Shown: positions 27,145-36,965, counted from the first letter of the stretch. The stretch: DNA of 64,000 nucleotides from an uncultured Propionivibrio sp. (GCA_937923255.1 CALAIL010000027.1:86713-150712); one strand, 5' to 3'. Numbers and translations are program-made. Notes: generated by a model from the letters alone, not told the origin.

Positions 27145-28235
27145 TGGGCCAACAGTTCCTGGACGGCGTGCCATACTGGTTCAAGCGGCAAAGAAGCGAG
27201 GCAGTCGCTGATTTTGCTGCCCGCGCAGCCGTCCATGCCACAGGGGCGGCAGGGGTGGGCGAGGCTAGTGATGATACGGTGCGACGAACCCAGAGGCCCA
27301 TCCCAAGGCCCCCATTCCTTATCGCCGGATGGGCCAAATAGTGCGACAACCGGCGTATTCATGGCCGCGGCAATATGCATTGGCGCGGAGTCGACGCCAA
27401 TGAAGAGTCGCGCGCGCGCGGTCAAGGCGGCCAGCTCCTTGAGTGAAAGCTGTCCGGCAAAACTGACGGCCGGCGTACGGGTTTTCGACTGGATCTCATC
27501 AATCATTTTGCGCTCTGTCGTGTCGGGCGCGGCCGTCAAGACGACGGTATGGCCGCCCGCCTGAAGACGATTGATCAAGTGCGCCATTCGGTGGCTGTCC
27601 CAACATTTGAAAAACCAGCGCGAAGCCGGGTGGATATGAATGAAAGGCCGCCCGTTCAGCCCGGCCTCTGTCAGCAGCGTGGTGACGCGCGCTTCCGCCG
27701 CATGGCCGGGAACCAGGACAAGACGCCGCTCTTGCGGTGTGGGTTGGATGCCGATGCGGCGCAAAGCGTCGAGATGCTGCTCAACGGTGTGGCGCCGGGC
27801 ATTTGCTGGCGTTGGATACGTGTGACTGAAGGCTTTTCGCCACCAGCGTCCGCGTCCACCAATGCGCCGTGTCACCGCCCAGCGTGCATTGCACATATAT
27901 GTGATCCAGGCGCCGCGCGGGTGGTCGGTGAGATGAACGATGAGGTCGTAATGGCGATCGCGCAGGGCTTTCAGTAAACGCCATTCGGCAGATAGATACT
28001 GCAACGCGCCGAGTTTTTTCCAGTTCCGGTCAATGACGTGCAATTGGGCGAGAGCCGGGTGCAAGGAAAGCATTTCCGCCGTTTCGGCGTAGACCAGCGC
28101 ATCAATTTCCGCGTGCGGGGCATGAGATTTCAATACCGAAAGGACGGGCGAGCTGAGCAGTACGTCGCCGTGGTGGCGTAGCTTGATGACGAGGGCGCGC
28201 CGGATCTGGTCGAGAGGAATGGCGTCTTTGAGCAT
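27141..28235 (-). CDS. waaQ: LPS heptosyltransferase, RfaQ/WaaQ-like
   Basis: A GT9 heptosyltransferase of 364 residues, most similar in pattern to WaaQ (heptosyltransferase III). It has the GT9 start RRALVIKLRHHGDVLLSSPVLSVLKS and the C-terminal nucleotide-sugar site ARLFIGVDSAPMHIAAAMNTPVVALFGPSGDKEWGPW, which is typical of RfaQ. It would transfer ADP-heptose to the LPS inner core at the cytosolic membrane face. Its stop overlaps the next gene's ATG. It is divergent from tviB across 340 bp. Confidence 0.9.
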   Translation of the reverse strand: MLKDAIPLDQIRRALVIKLRHHGDVLLSSPVLSVLKSHAPHAEIDALVYAETAEMLSLHPALAQLHVIDRNWKKLGALQYLSAEWRLLKALRDRHYDLIVHLTDHPRGAWITYMCNARWAVTRRIGGRGRWWRKAFSHTYPTPANARRHTVEQHLDALRRIGIQPTPQERRLVLVPGHAAEARVTTLLTEAGLNGRPFIHIHPASRWFFKCWDSHRMAHLINRLQAGGHTVVLTAAPDTTERKMIDEIQSKTRTPAVSFAGQLSLKELAALTARARLFIGVDSAPMHIAAAMNTPVVALFGPSGDKEWGPWDGPLGSSHRIITSLAHPCRPCGMDGCAGSKISDCLASLPLEPVWHAVQELLAQ

Positions 28236-28310
28236 GGGCAGATTCTACAGCCGATGAAATTTGTAATCCATGCAAGCCCCGCCCTATCAAATGGGACTTT
28301 GCCGTCTGTT

Positions 28311-28366
28311 GCTTGCCATTCATCGCCAGAGATGAATGGCAAAGTGCGCCGGAATTTCCGGCAAGC
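28311..28366. repeat. Nested inverted repeats between waaQ and tviB
   Basis: A perfect 12-bp inverted repeat (TTGCCATTCATC / GATGAATGGCAA, 28313-28342) is followed by the palindrome GCCGGAA-T-TTCCGGC (28348-28362). GCTTGCC at 28311 can also pair with GGCAAGC at 28360, so two folds compete. Apart from these the 28236-28577 gap holds no gene that I can see. Confidence 0.7.
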
Positions 28367-28577
28367 CATACGCCTTGTTTTCAGCCGGATCGGCATGGGC
28401 AAAGCAGAGCAAAGGCCCAGTTACTATGGTCGCCTATCATGGATATCTGTAAAATCCAGCCCATATTTTTTGCGGGATGGCCCGCCATCTTGAGGCGTTC
28501 CGCACAAAGGCCTGGACTCTGCACGGATATGCAGCGATGTCTTGAATATGGAACCATAAACGGACGCGAACGAGCGA

Positions 28578-29852
28578 ATGAAACCTTCTGAAATCAAACT
28601 GGCAGTTATCGGACTGGGCTACGTCGGTTTGCCGCTGGCCGTCGAGTTTGGCAAAACGCGGCGTGTTGTCGGATTCGATATCAGCAAGTCACGGATCGCG
28701 GAACTGAGCGCCGGCCATGACCATACGCTGGAAACGGCGGAGGACGCGCTTGCCGCTGCCAAGGGCCTGAGTTTTACGACGCAGGTCGATGAATTGCGCG
28801 CGTGCAACTGCTTTATCGTCACCGTGCCGACGCCGATTGACTGCCACAAGCGGCCTGATCTGACGCCACTGCTGCGGGCCAGTGAAATTGTTGGTTCGGT
28901 CCTCAAGGCGGGAGACATCGTTATCTACGAATCGACGGTCTATCCGGGATGTACCGAAGAGGACTGCGTGCCCGTTCTGGAAAAGGTGTCTGGCTTGAAA
29001 TTCAATCGGGATTTCTTTGTCGGCTATAGTCCGGAGCGGATCAATCCGGGCGACAAGGCGCATCGGCTGACAACGATTCGTAAAGTGACTTCGGGGTCGA
29101 CGCCGGAAATTGCCGCGCAGGTTGACGCTCTGTATAACGAGATTATTTCCGTTGGCACGCATCCCGCACCCAGCATCAAGGTGGCCGAGGCGGCCAAAGT
29201 CATCGAAAACACCCAGCGCGACCTGAATATCGCACTGGTTAATGAGCTGGCCTTGATTTTCAACCGGATGGGCATCGACACCGAGGCCGTGTTGTTGGCG
29301 GCGGGCAGCAAATGGAATTTTCTGCCATTTCGCCCCGGCTTGGTGGGTGGCCATTGCATTGGCGTCGATCCCTATTACCTGACGCACAAGGCGCAAAGCA
29401 TTGGCTATCACCCCGAAATCATCCTTGCCGGGCGTCGCCTGAACGATGGCATGGGCGCGTATGTCGTCGCGCAACTGGTCAAGGCCATGATCTGTCGACG
29501 TATCCAGGTCAATGGCGCGCGCATTCTGATCATGGGACTGACGTTCAAGGAAAACTGCCCGGATTTGCGCAATACCCGCGTTGTCGACATCGTCAATGAT
29601 CTGCGTGAATACGGCTGCCGGGTGGAGGTTTACGATCCCTGGGTTTCTCCCGAGGAGGCGCGCCGCGAATACGGCATCGAGATGGTTGCCGAGCCTGAAG
29701 CGGGCGTGTTTGACGCCATCGTGCTGGCGGTTGCGCACCATCAGTTTGTGGAAATGGGGGCAGCCGCGATTCGGCAACTGGGGCGGGAAAACCATGTGCT
29801 CTATGACCTGAAGTATTTGCTCCCGCCAGACGCATCGGATCTGCGCCTGTAA
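28578..29852 (+). CDS. tviB: UDP-N-acetylglucosamine 6-dehydrogenase, TviB-like
   Basis: A nucleotide-sugar dehydrogenase of 424 residues, matching the Vi-antigen TviB / WbpA-type group. It oxidises UDP-GlcNAc (or UDP-GalNAc) to the uronic acid. The NAD motif is [20 protein letters not shown]; the catalytic cysteine is residue 260 in [41 protein letters not shown] is the C-terminal signature. The partner epimerase tviC follows 28 bp later. Their products, UDP-GlcNAcA and UDP-GalNAcA, are building blocks for acidic polysaccharides. Confidence 0.94.
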   Translation: MKPSEIKLAVIGLGYVGLPLAVEFGKTRRVVGFDISKSRIAELSAGHDHTLETAEDALAAAKGLSFTTQVDELRACNCFIVTVPTPIDCHKRPDLTPLLRASEIVGSVLKAGDIVIYESTVYPGCTEEDCVPVLEKVSGLKFNRDFFVGYSPERINPGDKAHRLTTIRKVTSGSTPEIAAQVDALYNEIISVGTHPAPSIKVAEAAKVIENTQRDLNIALVNELALIFNRMGIDTEAVLLAAGSKWNFLPFRPGLVGGHCIGVDPYYLTHKAQSIGYHPEIILAGRRLNDGMGAYVVAQLVKAMICRRIQVNGARILIMGLTFKENCPDLRNTRVVDIVNDLREYGCRVEVYDPWVSPEEARREYGIEMVAEPEAGVFDAIVLAVAHHQFVEMGAAAIRQLGRENHVLYDLKYLLPPDASDLRL

Positions 29853-29880
29853 CCGCCTTTCAATCCCCGTAAAGATTGCC

Positions 29881-30930
29881 ATGATGATGCCTGAGCCCCA
29901 TGCTTTTAGCGAATTGAAAACCCACCTGTCCGCGTTTCCAGAAGTCTGGCTGGTCACCGGCGTCGCCGGCTTTATCGGTAGCAACCTGCTGGAAACCTTG
30001 CTGATGCTTAATCAGAAGGTTGTCGGGCTGGATAATTTTTCTACCGGGTTCGCGTGCAATCTTGAAGAGGTGCGCAGGCTGGTTGGCGAGGATCGTTGGG
30101 CAAACTTCCGGTTCGTCGAGGGAGATATCCGCAACCCTGATATTTGCCGCGAAGTATGCGCTGGCGTCGATCATGTCTTGCACCAGGCGGCGTTGGGCAG
30201 CGTTCCGCGCAGCCTGGCCGATCCCGTGACGACCAACGCGGTCAATATTTCCGGCTTCCTCAATATGCTCGTTGCCGCGCGCGACGCAAAGGTTGCCAGT
30301 TTTACCTATGCAGCCAGTAGCAGCACGTATGGCGATCACCCGGATTTGCCAAAGGTCGAGGACAAAATTGGCAAGCCGCTGAGTCCCTACGCGGTGACCA
30401 AGTACGTCAATGAGTTGTATGCAGACGTTTTTGCACGTGCCTATGGGATGCAGACAATTGGCCTGCGTTATTTCAACGTCTTTGGCCCGCGTCAGGACCC
30501 TGATGGCGCCTATGCGGCGGTTATTCCCAAATGGGCGGCCGCGCTTGTGCACGACGAAACCGTGTTTATCAATGGTGACGGCGAAACCAGCCGCGACTTC
30601 TGCTTTATCGCTAATGTTGTGCAAGCCAATCTGTTGGCGGCGACTACGAAGCAGGCCGAGGCACTGAATCAGGTATATAACGTTGCCGTTGGAGAGCGCA
30701 CGACGCTCAACGCCTTGTTCGGCCTATTGCGCGAGAATCTTGCCAGACTTGGCGTGGTGTCTTCTTCGATGCCCGAATACCGCGACTTCCGTGCGGGCGA
30801 TGTGCGTCACAGTCTTGCCGACATCGGCAAAGCGCAGCGTTTACTCGGTTATGCTCCGACACATCAGCTTGCCGACGGAATCGCGCTGGCAATGCCGTGG
30901 TATGTACAAAGGGCCGATGCGAAACTGTAG
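29881..30930 (+). CDS. tviC: UDP-N-acetylglucosamine(uronate) 4-epimerase, TviC/WbpP-like
   Basis: An extended SDR epimerase of 349 residues. The order [62 protein letters not shown] and [15 protein letters not shown], and the C-terminal [17 protein letters not shown], is that of WbpP/TviC epimerases that act on UDP-GlcNAc and UDP-GlcNAcA. It is 28 bp after tviB and surely in the same operon. The pair mirrors ugd plus 4-epimerase on the other strand, so the region encodes two parallel UDP-uronate routes. Confidence 0.94.
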   Translation: MMMPEPHAFSELKTHLSAFPEVWLVTGVAGFIGSNLLETLLMLNQKVVGLDNFSTGFACNLEEVRRLVGEDRWANFRFVEGDIRNPDICREVCAGVDHVLHQAALGSVPRSLADPVTTNAVNISGFLNMLVAARDAKVASFTYAASSSTYGDHPDLPKVEDKIGKPLSPYAVTKYVNELYADVFARAYGMQTIGLRYFNVFGPRQDPDGAYAAVIPKWAAALVHDETVFINGDGETSRDFCFIANVVQANLLAATTKQAEALNQVYNVAVGERTTLNALFGLLRENLARLGVVSSSMPEYRDFRAGDVRHSLADIGKAQRLLGYAPTHQLADGIALAMPWYVQRADAKL

Positions 30931-30994
30931 TGCGCTTGGCTTACGGCGTGGAGTGTGCGTAGAAAAATACCGGCGTCGATAGTGGTCAGGCGCC

Positions 30995-32380
30995 TTAATC
31001 AGAGGCTGCTGGTGAGGGTGCCATGTGTAGGTCGCGGCTCGCATTATGCGCAATGGCGGTAAGCAGTGCGCCGTTTAAGAAAAAGAAGATTTGCAGCATG
31101 TGGTCGCGGCCGACGCTTTCAAGTACCATGCGGCTGGCGAATCCAGCAACGAGGATCGCCAACAATAAACCGGCCGGGAGGTTGCAGCGGATGAAAGCGC
31201 GCCAACCGGTCACGAACAGCGTACCGAAAAAAACCAGCCACAGGATCATGGCGGGAATGCCACCCCCGGCAAGGAGATCAACGAACCCGCTGTGTGAATG
31301 CCCCAGGTGCGCTTCGTAGCCCATGCGCACAAGCGCCCGACGATAGGCGTTGCGGCCGTAACCGACGCCCAACGGCACTGCCGTGGCAATGCGCGTACTA
31401 GAGCGCAACCAGGCGATTCTCTGATAGGCCGATTCGTCAACAGGCTGGCCGTTGGCAAGTAATGGCAGGGGATAAATATCCGGGGCGTACCACGACCGAT
31501 GCGTATCAATGTCGATGGCGATACGTGCCGTTTCGGCAAACACCTGCCAACGCGGGTCAGCTTTGTAGCTGGCGGTTGCGAATATCCCCATGCTGACGAT
31601 GACCGCTGCGGCGATTCCCAGGACTTTGTGCAGCCCGAGTTGCGCGCGCGCCCTGAACAGAAACAGCGCAACCGTTGTCAAGGCGAGCAATACCATGCCA
31701 ATCATGCCATTACGCGCGCTGGCCGTGTAATTGGCGCCCACGCCAAGCGCCAGGCAGGTAAGCATGGTACTCACCGACAGACGCAGGAAGCGTTGTCCTG
31801 TCGCGGCGCGAAAAAAAAGATCAACGGCGATGATGGCGAGCATGATGTTTACGATGAAGCTCAATTCCAGCTTGGTGCCGGTTAATGGCACGATATGTCG
31901 CAGCAGGCTGCCGTGCTCGATCCAGTGCCAGACTGATTGGCCGATGGCAATGGCCGATTGCAGCGCAAAGACCAGTACGATGCCGGACCACAGGAATGAG
32001 CCGTTCTTGCCGGAAGCGTCCTTGTCGATGCGTGCGCCCAGAATGCCAATAACGCCGGCGATCAGTGGGAGCAGAAGCTGCCCTTTGAGTTCAGAAAGTG
32101 CCCATTTCGTCTCCTGGGAAATGAATAACGCCTGAACTAGCAGCCAAATGGAAAATACGGTGAGTGCGATGAGAGGTGCGCGTGGAAGATCCCAATGTAC
32201 TTTGTCTGGCGCGCCGTTGTGGGGGCTGAAAATCCTGTGTGTCCCCATTACCAGCGCGATGAGCAGCAGGCCATATCTGAGCGCAATGGTCCCCGGCACA
32301 GACCAGACGAAGACCAGTGAAAGGATGACGCCGTAAAAGATGCCGTCACGGCGTGTCAATGAAAAATCACGACGGTTCAC
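30995..32380 (-). CDS. waaL: O-antigen ligase family protein
   Basis: A 461-residue polytopic membrane protein of the Wzy_C/O-antigen ligase family. It starts MNRRDFSLTRRDGIFYGVILSLVFVW and has about ten to twelve hydrophobic helices, with a large periplasmic loop (about 270-340) containing ASYKADPRWQVF and the GVGYGRNAYRRALVRMGYEAHLGHSHSGFVDLLAGGGIPA segment; the H-S-H-[ST]-x4 motif is the ligase signature. It joins polysaccharide to the lipid A core at the periplasmic face. It is last in the coupled msbA-led operon. A Wzy polymerase from the same superfamily cannot be fully excluded. Confidence 0.88.
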   Translation of the reverse strand: MNRRDFSLTRRDGIFYGVILSLVFVWSVPGTIALRYGLLLIALVMGTHRIFSPHNGAPDKVHWDLPRAPLIALTVFSIWLLVQALFISQETKWALSELKGQLLLPLIAGVIGILGARIDKDASGKNGSFLWSGIVLVFALQSAIAIGQSVWHWIEHGSLLRHIVPLTGTKLELSFIVNIMLAIIAVDLFFRAATGQRFLRLSVSTMLTCLALGVGANYTASARNGMIGMVLLALTTVALFLFRARAQLGLHKVLGIAAAVIVSMGIFATASYKADPRWQVFAETARIAIDIDTHRSWYAPDIYPLPLLANGQPVDESAYQRIAWLRSSTRIATAVPLGVGYGRNAYRRALVRMGYEAHLGHSHSGFVDLLAGGGIPAMILWLVFFGTLFVTGWRAFIRCNLPAGLLLAILVAGFASRMVLESVGRDHMLQIFFFLNGALLTAIAHNASRDLHMAPSPAASD

Positions 32381-32389
32381 GGTATGGCC

Positions 32390-32569
32390 TTAGCAACCGA
32401 CAGTTTGTTTGTGTACCGTGAATAAACACGATCTTAATGCTTCGCTATTTTTGCGGGCATCATAATGCGTGCGTGCCCTCTCAGATAAAAAAGTAGCTTC
32501 TGGAATATTGTCAAACAACTGGGCGAAATAACGCCCAATACCATGGTCGCTAAAAACAGCGAGTTTCAT
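32390..32569 (-). CDS. Short ORF, possibly a truncated glycosyltransferase
   Basis: A 59-residue frame starting MKLAVFSDHGIGRYFAQLFDN. It is preceded by AAGGAAC about 8 bases before its ATG, overlaps the end of the GT9 gene by about 20 bp, and ends 9 bp before waaL, so it sits in the coupled operon as a gene would. I do not recognise a family. The beta-strand-like N-terminus and glycine pair resemble the start of a GT-B glycosyltransferase, so it may be the remnant of one. Base composition is AT-richer than its neighbours. It could also be non-functional. Confidence 0.4.
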   Translation of the reverse strand: MKLAVFSDHGIGRYFAQLFDNIPEATFLSERARTHYDARKNSEALRSCLFTVHKQTVGC

Positions 32570-33710
32570 CAAAAAGTTCCTTTCGTATAGCGGCGGTGAC
32601 GGTATGGTTGTCTATCTCCAGAATGCAAGCGCGTGTCCCTGTGGCGCAAGTATATGGCGCGTGAAAAGCGTGTGAGCACGGCGCGCAGGGCAGGTCGCGG
32701 CGAAGGAGAATGACTTGCGCGCCTGTCGGGCGCTGGTCTTGCGGGTCGGCCGGCCCCATGATGTCAATGACGGGAATGCCGTGCGCGTCGGCAAGATAGG
32801 TAATGCCCGAATCGACGCCGACGTAAAGCCGGAACCTGTCTACCAGCGCGGCCAGTCGCTCAAGCGGAACCCGGCCGGTGGTGTCGAGCACGCGATTGCT
32901 GGAGGCGTTCGCGGCTTGTGATACGGCCGACAACTCTGCCAGCAATTCGCTGGCAAGCGGGCTATCCGATGGCGCTCCGACCAGTGCAACCTGAATGCCG
33001 GGCGCCAGCGCTAGCAGTCGGGATATCAGATCCAGCAGCTTTTCCTTGCCCAGCTCCTTGAGCTTGTTGCCGCTGCTGATGCCGAGGCCGATCCAGCAGC
33101 CATGCTTCAACGCCGGAAACTGCGCCTCGACCCAAGCGCCCGCGCCGGGTTCCGGTACGATGCATTTTTTGGGCAGCGGCATATCAATGCCCAGTTGCGC
33201 CAACAAGGCCATGCCCGTTTCAACCGTCATACGTCCTTGCAGATGACGCTCCGCAGCGCTGAGAAACGCTGTCGCCAGGCGATAACTGCGTATGGCGAAG
33301 TTCGGCAGGATTGCCGCCCTGCATGCAACGCCCGCGAGGAACGGCATGGTGAGAAATGCCTGATTGGGGCTGAGGCAAATCGTTGTGTCAAAGCGCTCAC
33401 GTCTGAGCAGGCGGTAAAGCCAGTAGCGCCCGGCCGCTCCGCGTACTTTGCCTCCGGGTAGCACAAATACCTGGGCAATGCCCGGCTGGTGGCGTGCCAA
33501 CGGCTCGGTGACCGGGGCGACCAGCAGGCAGATGCGGGCCGTCGGCCAGCTTTTACGCAACGCTTCGATAATCGGCGTGGAGCAGATGTAATCCCCGATT
33601 TTGGCCGTCTGGATAAGTAGGATATTTCGCTGCGCGGTGGGCGTTTTTGCCCGCGCGAGCCGTAAGAATGCCAGCGGCGAGAGTAGCCAGGTTAGCAATA
33701 AATACATCAT
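32550..33710 (-). CDS. Glycosyltransferase family 9 (heptosyltransferase-like)
   Basis: A GT9 enzyme of 386 residues. An N-terminal hydrophobic segment (MMYLLLTWLLSPLAFLRLA) precedes the GT9 core start NILLIQTAKIGDYICSTPIIEALRKSWP. The C-terminal donor site is FRLYVGVDSGITYLADAHGIPVIDIMGPADPQDQRP; the late cysteines (CAPCSHAFHAPYTCATGTRAC) are typical of this subgroup. It probably adds heptose or a related sugar to the LPS core. It is linked to the upstream GT4 gene by an ATGA-type 4-bp overlap. Confidence 0.87.
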   Translation of the reverse strand: MMYLLLTWLLSPLAFLRLARAKTPTAQRNILLIQTAKIGDYICSTPIIEALRKSWPTARICLLVAPVTEPLARHQPGIAQVFVLPGGKVRGAAGRYWLYRLLRRERFDTTICLSPNQAFLTMPFLAGVACRAAILPNFAIRSYRLATAFLSAAERHLQGRMTVETGMALLAQLGIDMPLPKKCIVPEPGAGAWVEAQFPALKHGCWIGLGISSGNKLKELGKEKLLDLISRLLALAPGIQVALVGAPSDSPLASELLAELSAVSQAANASSNRVLDTTGRVPLERLAALVDRFRLYVGVDSGITYLADAHGIPVIDIMGPADPQDQRPTGAQVILLRRDLPCAPCSHAFHAPYTCATGTRACILEIDNHTVTAAIRKELFDETRCF

Positions 33711-34969
33711 GCGGATGCGCCTTCCAGAACACGTTCGACCGCGTTGACATAGCCTTCAATCGCATAATCTTTTTCGACGATAGCGCGGCCGGCAGCGCCC
33801 ATGCGCGCGCGCAACCGAGAATCGCTGATCAGGCATTCCAGATGCGCCGCCAGCGCCGGGATATCGCCGAAGGGATAGAGCCGGCCGCTAATGCCGTCGG
33901 CGACCAGTTCGCGCGAACCGATCACGTTACTGGCAATTACGGGTTTGGATAACAGCATGGCTTCGAGAATCGTACGCGGAAACCCCTCGTTGTTCGATGA
34001 GAGGACGACGATATCCATCGCTGCCAACCAGGCCAGGACATCTGAGCGAAAACCGGCAAAGGTGACGATGGACGCCAGGCCGCACGCTTCGGCGAGCCGC
34101 ATCAGACGTTCGCGCTCCGTCCCGTCACCGACCAGAACGAGCTGAACGCCGGTGTTGAGCCGTGGCCGTACTGCGGCGAGCGCACGGATCAGATGGTCTT
34201 GCGCCTTGCGCGGCAACAAGGAACCTACCGAGCCGACGACCACCGTGTTCCCAACAGGCCGCGGCAGCGTGGCCGGGGCAGGCAAGGGTTGCCTGATGTC
34301 GATGGCGTTGTGGATGACGTAGCATTTTTCAGCCAGGACGCCCTGTGCGACAAGATGATCTTTGACGCCGTGCGAGACACAGATGATGCACGCGTTGGCG
34401 TGGCGGATGAGGCGATTGACGATCACGCGCTCCGGCGCGCTGAGATCGGCATTGCTGCGCGCGTGCTGAACGAGCGGCTTGCCCGTCATTTCTGCGGCCA
34501 GATAGCCCTCCAAATTGGAGGACGGCTGGTTGTTCATGTAAAGCAGGTCGTAGCCGCTGCTTTCCCCGTCGCCACGTAATTGGCTGGCGATTCTGCGCGC
34601 GGCCGGAACGATCCGCCAGCGCTGTTCGATGGCGAACAACGCGCGCCTACGCAGCGTCGGAAAAGGCCAAAAAATGCCGCGGACAAGCTCCTTCGCCAGC
34701 TTGGCCCAGAGCGGCTGCGGGCGTGGCGGTTCGATGATCAGCGGGATGCCGATGGCGGCAAGCTCGCGTCGCAGATCGGAGTCCTTGCCCTTTGCGTAAT
34801 TGCGGTAAAACAGCGCGGTGACGCTAAAGCGCTGGCGATCGATGCGCTTGAGCAGTTCAAACATGCTGTTTGTGCCGCCGCCCCATTCCTTACCGGTGTC
34901 AAGTAACAAAATGCGCTTGGCGGACTGGGTGTGAGCCGGCGTGACGGCCGGGCTGGGGGCCGGCTTCAT
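33707..34969 (-). CDS. Glycosyltransferase family 4
   Basis: A GT-B glycosyltransferase of 420 residues. The ATG at 34969 overlaps the stop of the upstream GT9 gene (ATGA) and has GGAG 8 bases ahead. It shows RILLLDTGKEWGGGTNSMFELLKRID at the N-terminus, VIHNAIDI in the middle, GSVGSLLPRKAQDHLIRALA, and SNNEGFPRTILEAMLLSKPVIASNVIGSRELV, the GT4 donor-binding region. Acceptor and sugar are unknown. It belongs to the msbA-waaL series. Confidence 0.9.
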   Translation of the reverse strand: MKPAPSPAVTPAHTQSAKRILLLDTGKEWGGGTNSMFELLKRIDRQRFSVTALFYRNYAKGKDSDLRRELAAIGIPLIIEPPRPQPLWAKLAKELVRGIFWPFPTLRRRALFAIEQRWRIVPAARRIASQLRGDGESSGYDLLYMNNQPSSNLEGYLAAEMTGKPLVQHARSNADLSAPERVIVNRLIRHANACIICVSHGVKDHLVAQGVLAEKCYVIHNAIDIRQPLPAPATLPRPVGNTVVVGSVGSLLPRKAQDHLIRALAAVRPRLNTGVQLVLVGDGTERERLMRLAEACGLASIVTFAGFRSDVLAWLAAMDIVVLSSNNEGFPRTILEAMLLSKPVIASNVIGSRELVADGISGRLYPFGDIPALAAHLECLISDSRLRARMGAAGRAIVEKDYAIEGYVNAVERVLEGASA

Positions 34970-36144
34970 AAAAAAATCTCCGGTGGCGCGCTGGCGCGAG
35001 AAACTCGGCCCGGCTTGCCGGCCAGACAATCGGTAACCGCTGTTTCCACCTCATCGACGCTGATATTGGCCATGCATGGCGGCTCGGCGTACGGACAGCG
35101 CTTCGACAGGCAGGGAGTGCAGGTACGCCATTTCTGGATGACGAAATGGCGGCTGCCCTTCTCTCCGGCGGGCGGTCCGGAGCACTGCCAGTCGGAGACG
35201 GCAAACAGCGCCACCACCGGCGTATCGACGGCAACGGCCATATGCATCGGGCCGGTATCGCCAGTGACCAGCAGCGCCAGACGTTGCATCAGAGCGGGCA
35301 GCTCTGCGAGCGGCAGCTCGCCCGCGGTATTCCAGACGCGCGGCGCGGCAATTGCCTCGGCAATGCCGGCAGCAAGTTTCCGCTCCTTGGGCGAGCCGGT
35401 CAGAATCAGATGGCAATCCGGATAACGCGCCAGCAGGCGGCGGCCAAGTTCAGCAAAGTTGTTGGCCGACCAGCGCCGGCTGATTGTTGAAGCGCCTGGC
35501 TGAAAGCCGATTAACGTGGCCTTGCCAGTGATGCCGCGACTGGCAAGGCGCTGATCCAGCGCGGCGGCATGAATTTCTGCGACGGGCAGGGTCATGCGAT
35601 GGTCGGTTGGTGCGCCGCCCGCCAATGCGGCGACGGCAAGGCGCTGGTCGATACCGTGCGCAAACGCATCCCAGCCATGTTCGGCTTCATGATTACTGAG
35701 CAAAAAGCGGAAGTCGTTGTTATTGGGCAGCTTGAAGCGGAAATCCGCGCCCGAGAGATAGGCCAGCGGCGTTGCCTGCGGCTCGTTGCCGTGCAGGATG
35801 ACGACCATGTCGAAATGGCGGCGGCGCAATGAGCAGGCCAGCCGCAGAAAGCGGCGGTAACCGCCGGCATAGGGAATGATCTCGTCGATGTCGGGATTGT
35901 TGGCGAAGAGCGCCATGTAATCGGTGTTCAGCAGCACGCTGATCTGCGCCTGCGGATAAGCCAGGCGCAGGCTGCGTAAGGCGGGTGTCGATAACAGCGT
36001 GTCGCCGATGGCTGTCGAAGAAATGGCGAGAATGCGGCGAATAGCCTCGGTGCCGAGCCGGTTTGGGGCGGGCTGCCGGGCATCGAATTTATGCAGCAGA
36101 CGCAGACCGTGAAGCAACAGGGTTTCGCGGAGACGAGTCCCCAT
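34966..36144 (-). CDS. Glycosyltransferase family 9 (heptosyltransferase-like)
   Basis: A GT9 enzyme of 392 residues. Core motifs are RRILAISSTAIGDTLLSTPALRSLRLAYP at about 36-64, FQPGASTISRRWSANNFAELGRRL in the linker, and LALLVTGDTGPMHMAVAVDTPVVALFAVSDWQCSGPP in the C-terminal domain. A cysteine-rich end (RTCTPCLSKRCPYAEPPCMANI) is like that of the other GT9 gene in this operon. It is the third GT9 gene here. Its ATG overlaps the deacetylase stop, so translation is coupled. Confidence 0.88.
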   Translation of the reverse strand: MGTRLRETLLLHGLRLLHKFDARQPAPNRLGTEAIRRILAISSTAIGDTLLSTPALRSLRLAYPQAQISVLLNTDYMALFANNPDIDEIIPYAGGYRRFLRLACSLRRRHFDMVVILHGNEPQATPLAYLSGADFRFKLPNNNDFRFLLSNHEAEHGWDAFAHGIDQRLAVAALAGGAPTDHRMTLPVAEIHAAALDQRLASRGITGKATLIGFQPGASTISRRWSANNFAELGRRLLARYPDCHLILTGSPKERKLAAGIAEAIAAPRVWNTAGELPLAELPALMQRLALLVTGDTGPMHMAVAVDTPVVALFAVSDWQCSGPPAGEKGSRHFVIQKWRTCTPCLSKRCPYAEPPCMANISVDEVETAVTDCLAGKPGRVSRASAPPEIFL

Positions 36145-36965
36145 CAGCGTCGGCCCCTAATGCGGCCGTACCAACGCGTCAGCAAGGGGCTTTGGTAAAT
36201 GCGCAAGCGGCTGGCCAGCCAGCCCGCGCCTTTGTTCTTGACGACGATGCGCGGTAACGCCGTGGCCTCACCGCCAACGATGACGGTACCGGGCTGCGTT
36301 GTATAAAGATGCGTGAAGCCTTGTGCGGCAGCAATGCGTTGATAGTCCGCATCGAAGTAACCTTGCGGCCAGCACAGGTGGCGGTCTTCAATTCCCAGAT
36401 GCTGTTTCAGCGTCGAGCGCGAGCGTTGCAGATCGTCGGCCAGCGCTGCCGATTTTTCTTCGGTATGGGCGCAGCGCTTGTCCCAGCGCGTGTGCGATGC
36501 GGTGTGCGAATGGAATTCGAAAACGCCTTCATCGCGCATGCGCAAGACTTCCGACCAGCGCATCATGGCTGCGCCCGCCCGGCCGGCGGCAACGGCTTCC
36601 ATGCATTGCCGGTGGTTGAGCGTCGACGGCGCGCCCGGTTCGCCGGCCAGGGCGCGCGCTTCGCCGCGCTCGCCGATCCAGTCAGTCACCAGAAAAATGA
36701 CAGCGTGCAGGCCCAGCCGGCGGAGTATCGGGTAGGCGTACACATAGTTGTCCAGATACCCATCGTCGAAGGTAATCAGCAGCGATTTGTCCGGCAAAGG
36801 CTCGCCGCGTAAAAAGTTTTCCAGCCCGGCGCAGCCGACGGTGTGATAACCGGAAGCGGCGAGATATTCCATCTGGGCGGCGAAATTTTCCGGCGACAGC
36901 GTCACCAGTCCAGGCTGCGGGCAGACGTGGTGATACATCAGGATGGGCAGGGCGCGCGCTGTCAC
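36144..36965 (-). CDS. Polysaccharide deacetylase family protein
   Basis: A 273-residue NodB-homology (CE4) deacetylase. The metal-binding Asp is in LLITFDDGYLDNY (Asp67-Asp68) and the HxxxH-type motif in FEFHSHTASHT (about 154-164). LCWPQGYFDADY is the MT3 region. CE4 enzymes remove N- or O-acetyl groups from glycans; the location between GT genes suggests it acts on a core or polysaccharide intermediate. There is no signal peptide, so a cytosolic or membrane-face lipid-linked substrate is likely. It overlaps both neighbours by a few bases. Confidence 0.9.
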   Translation of the reverse strand: MTARALPILMYHHVCPQPGLVTLSPENFAAQMEYLAASGYHTVGCAGLENFLRGEPLPDKSLLITFDDGYLDNYVYAYPILRRLGLHAVIFLVTDWIGERGEARALAGEPGAPSTLNHRQCMEAVAAGRAGAAMMRWSEVLRMRDEGVFEFHSHTASHTRWDKRCAHTEEKSAALADDLQRSRSTLKQHLGIEDRHLCWPQGYFDADYQRIAAAQGFTHLYTTQPGTVIVGGEATALPRIVVKNKGAGWLASRLRIYQSPLLTRWYGRIRGRR

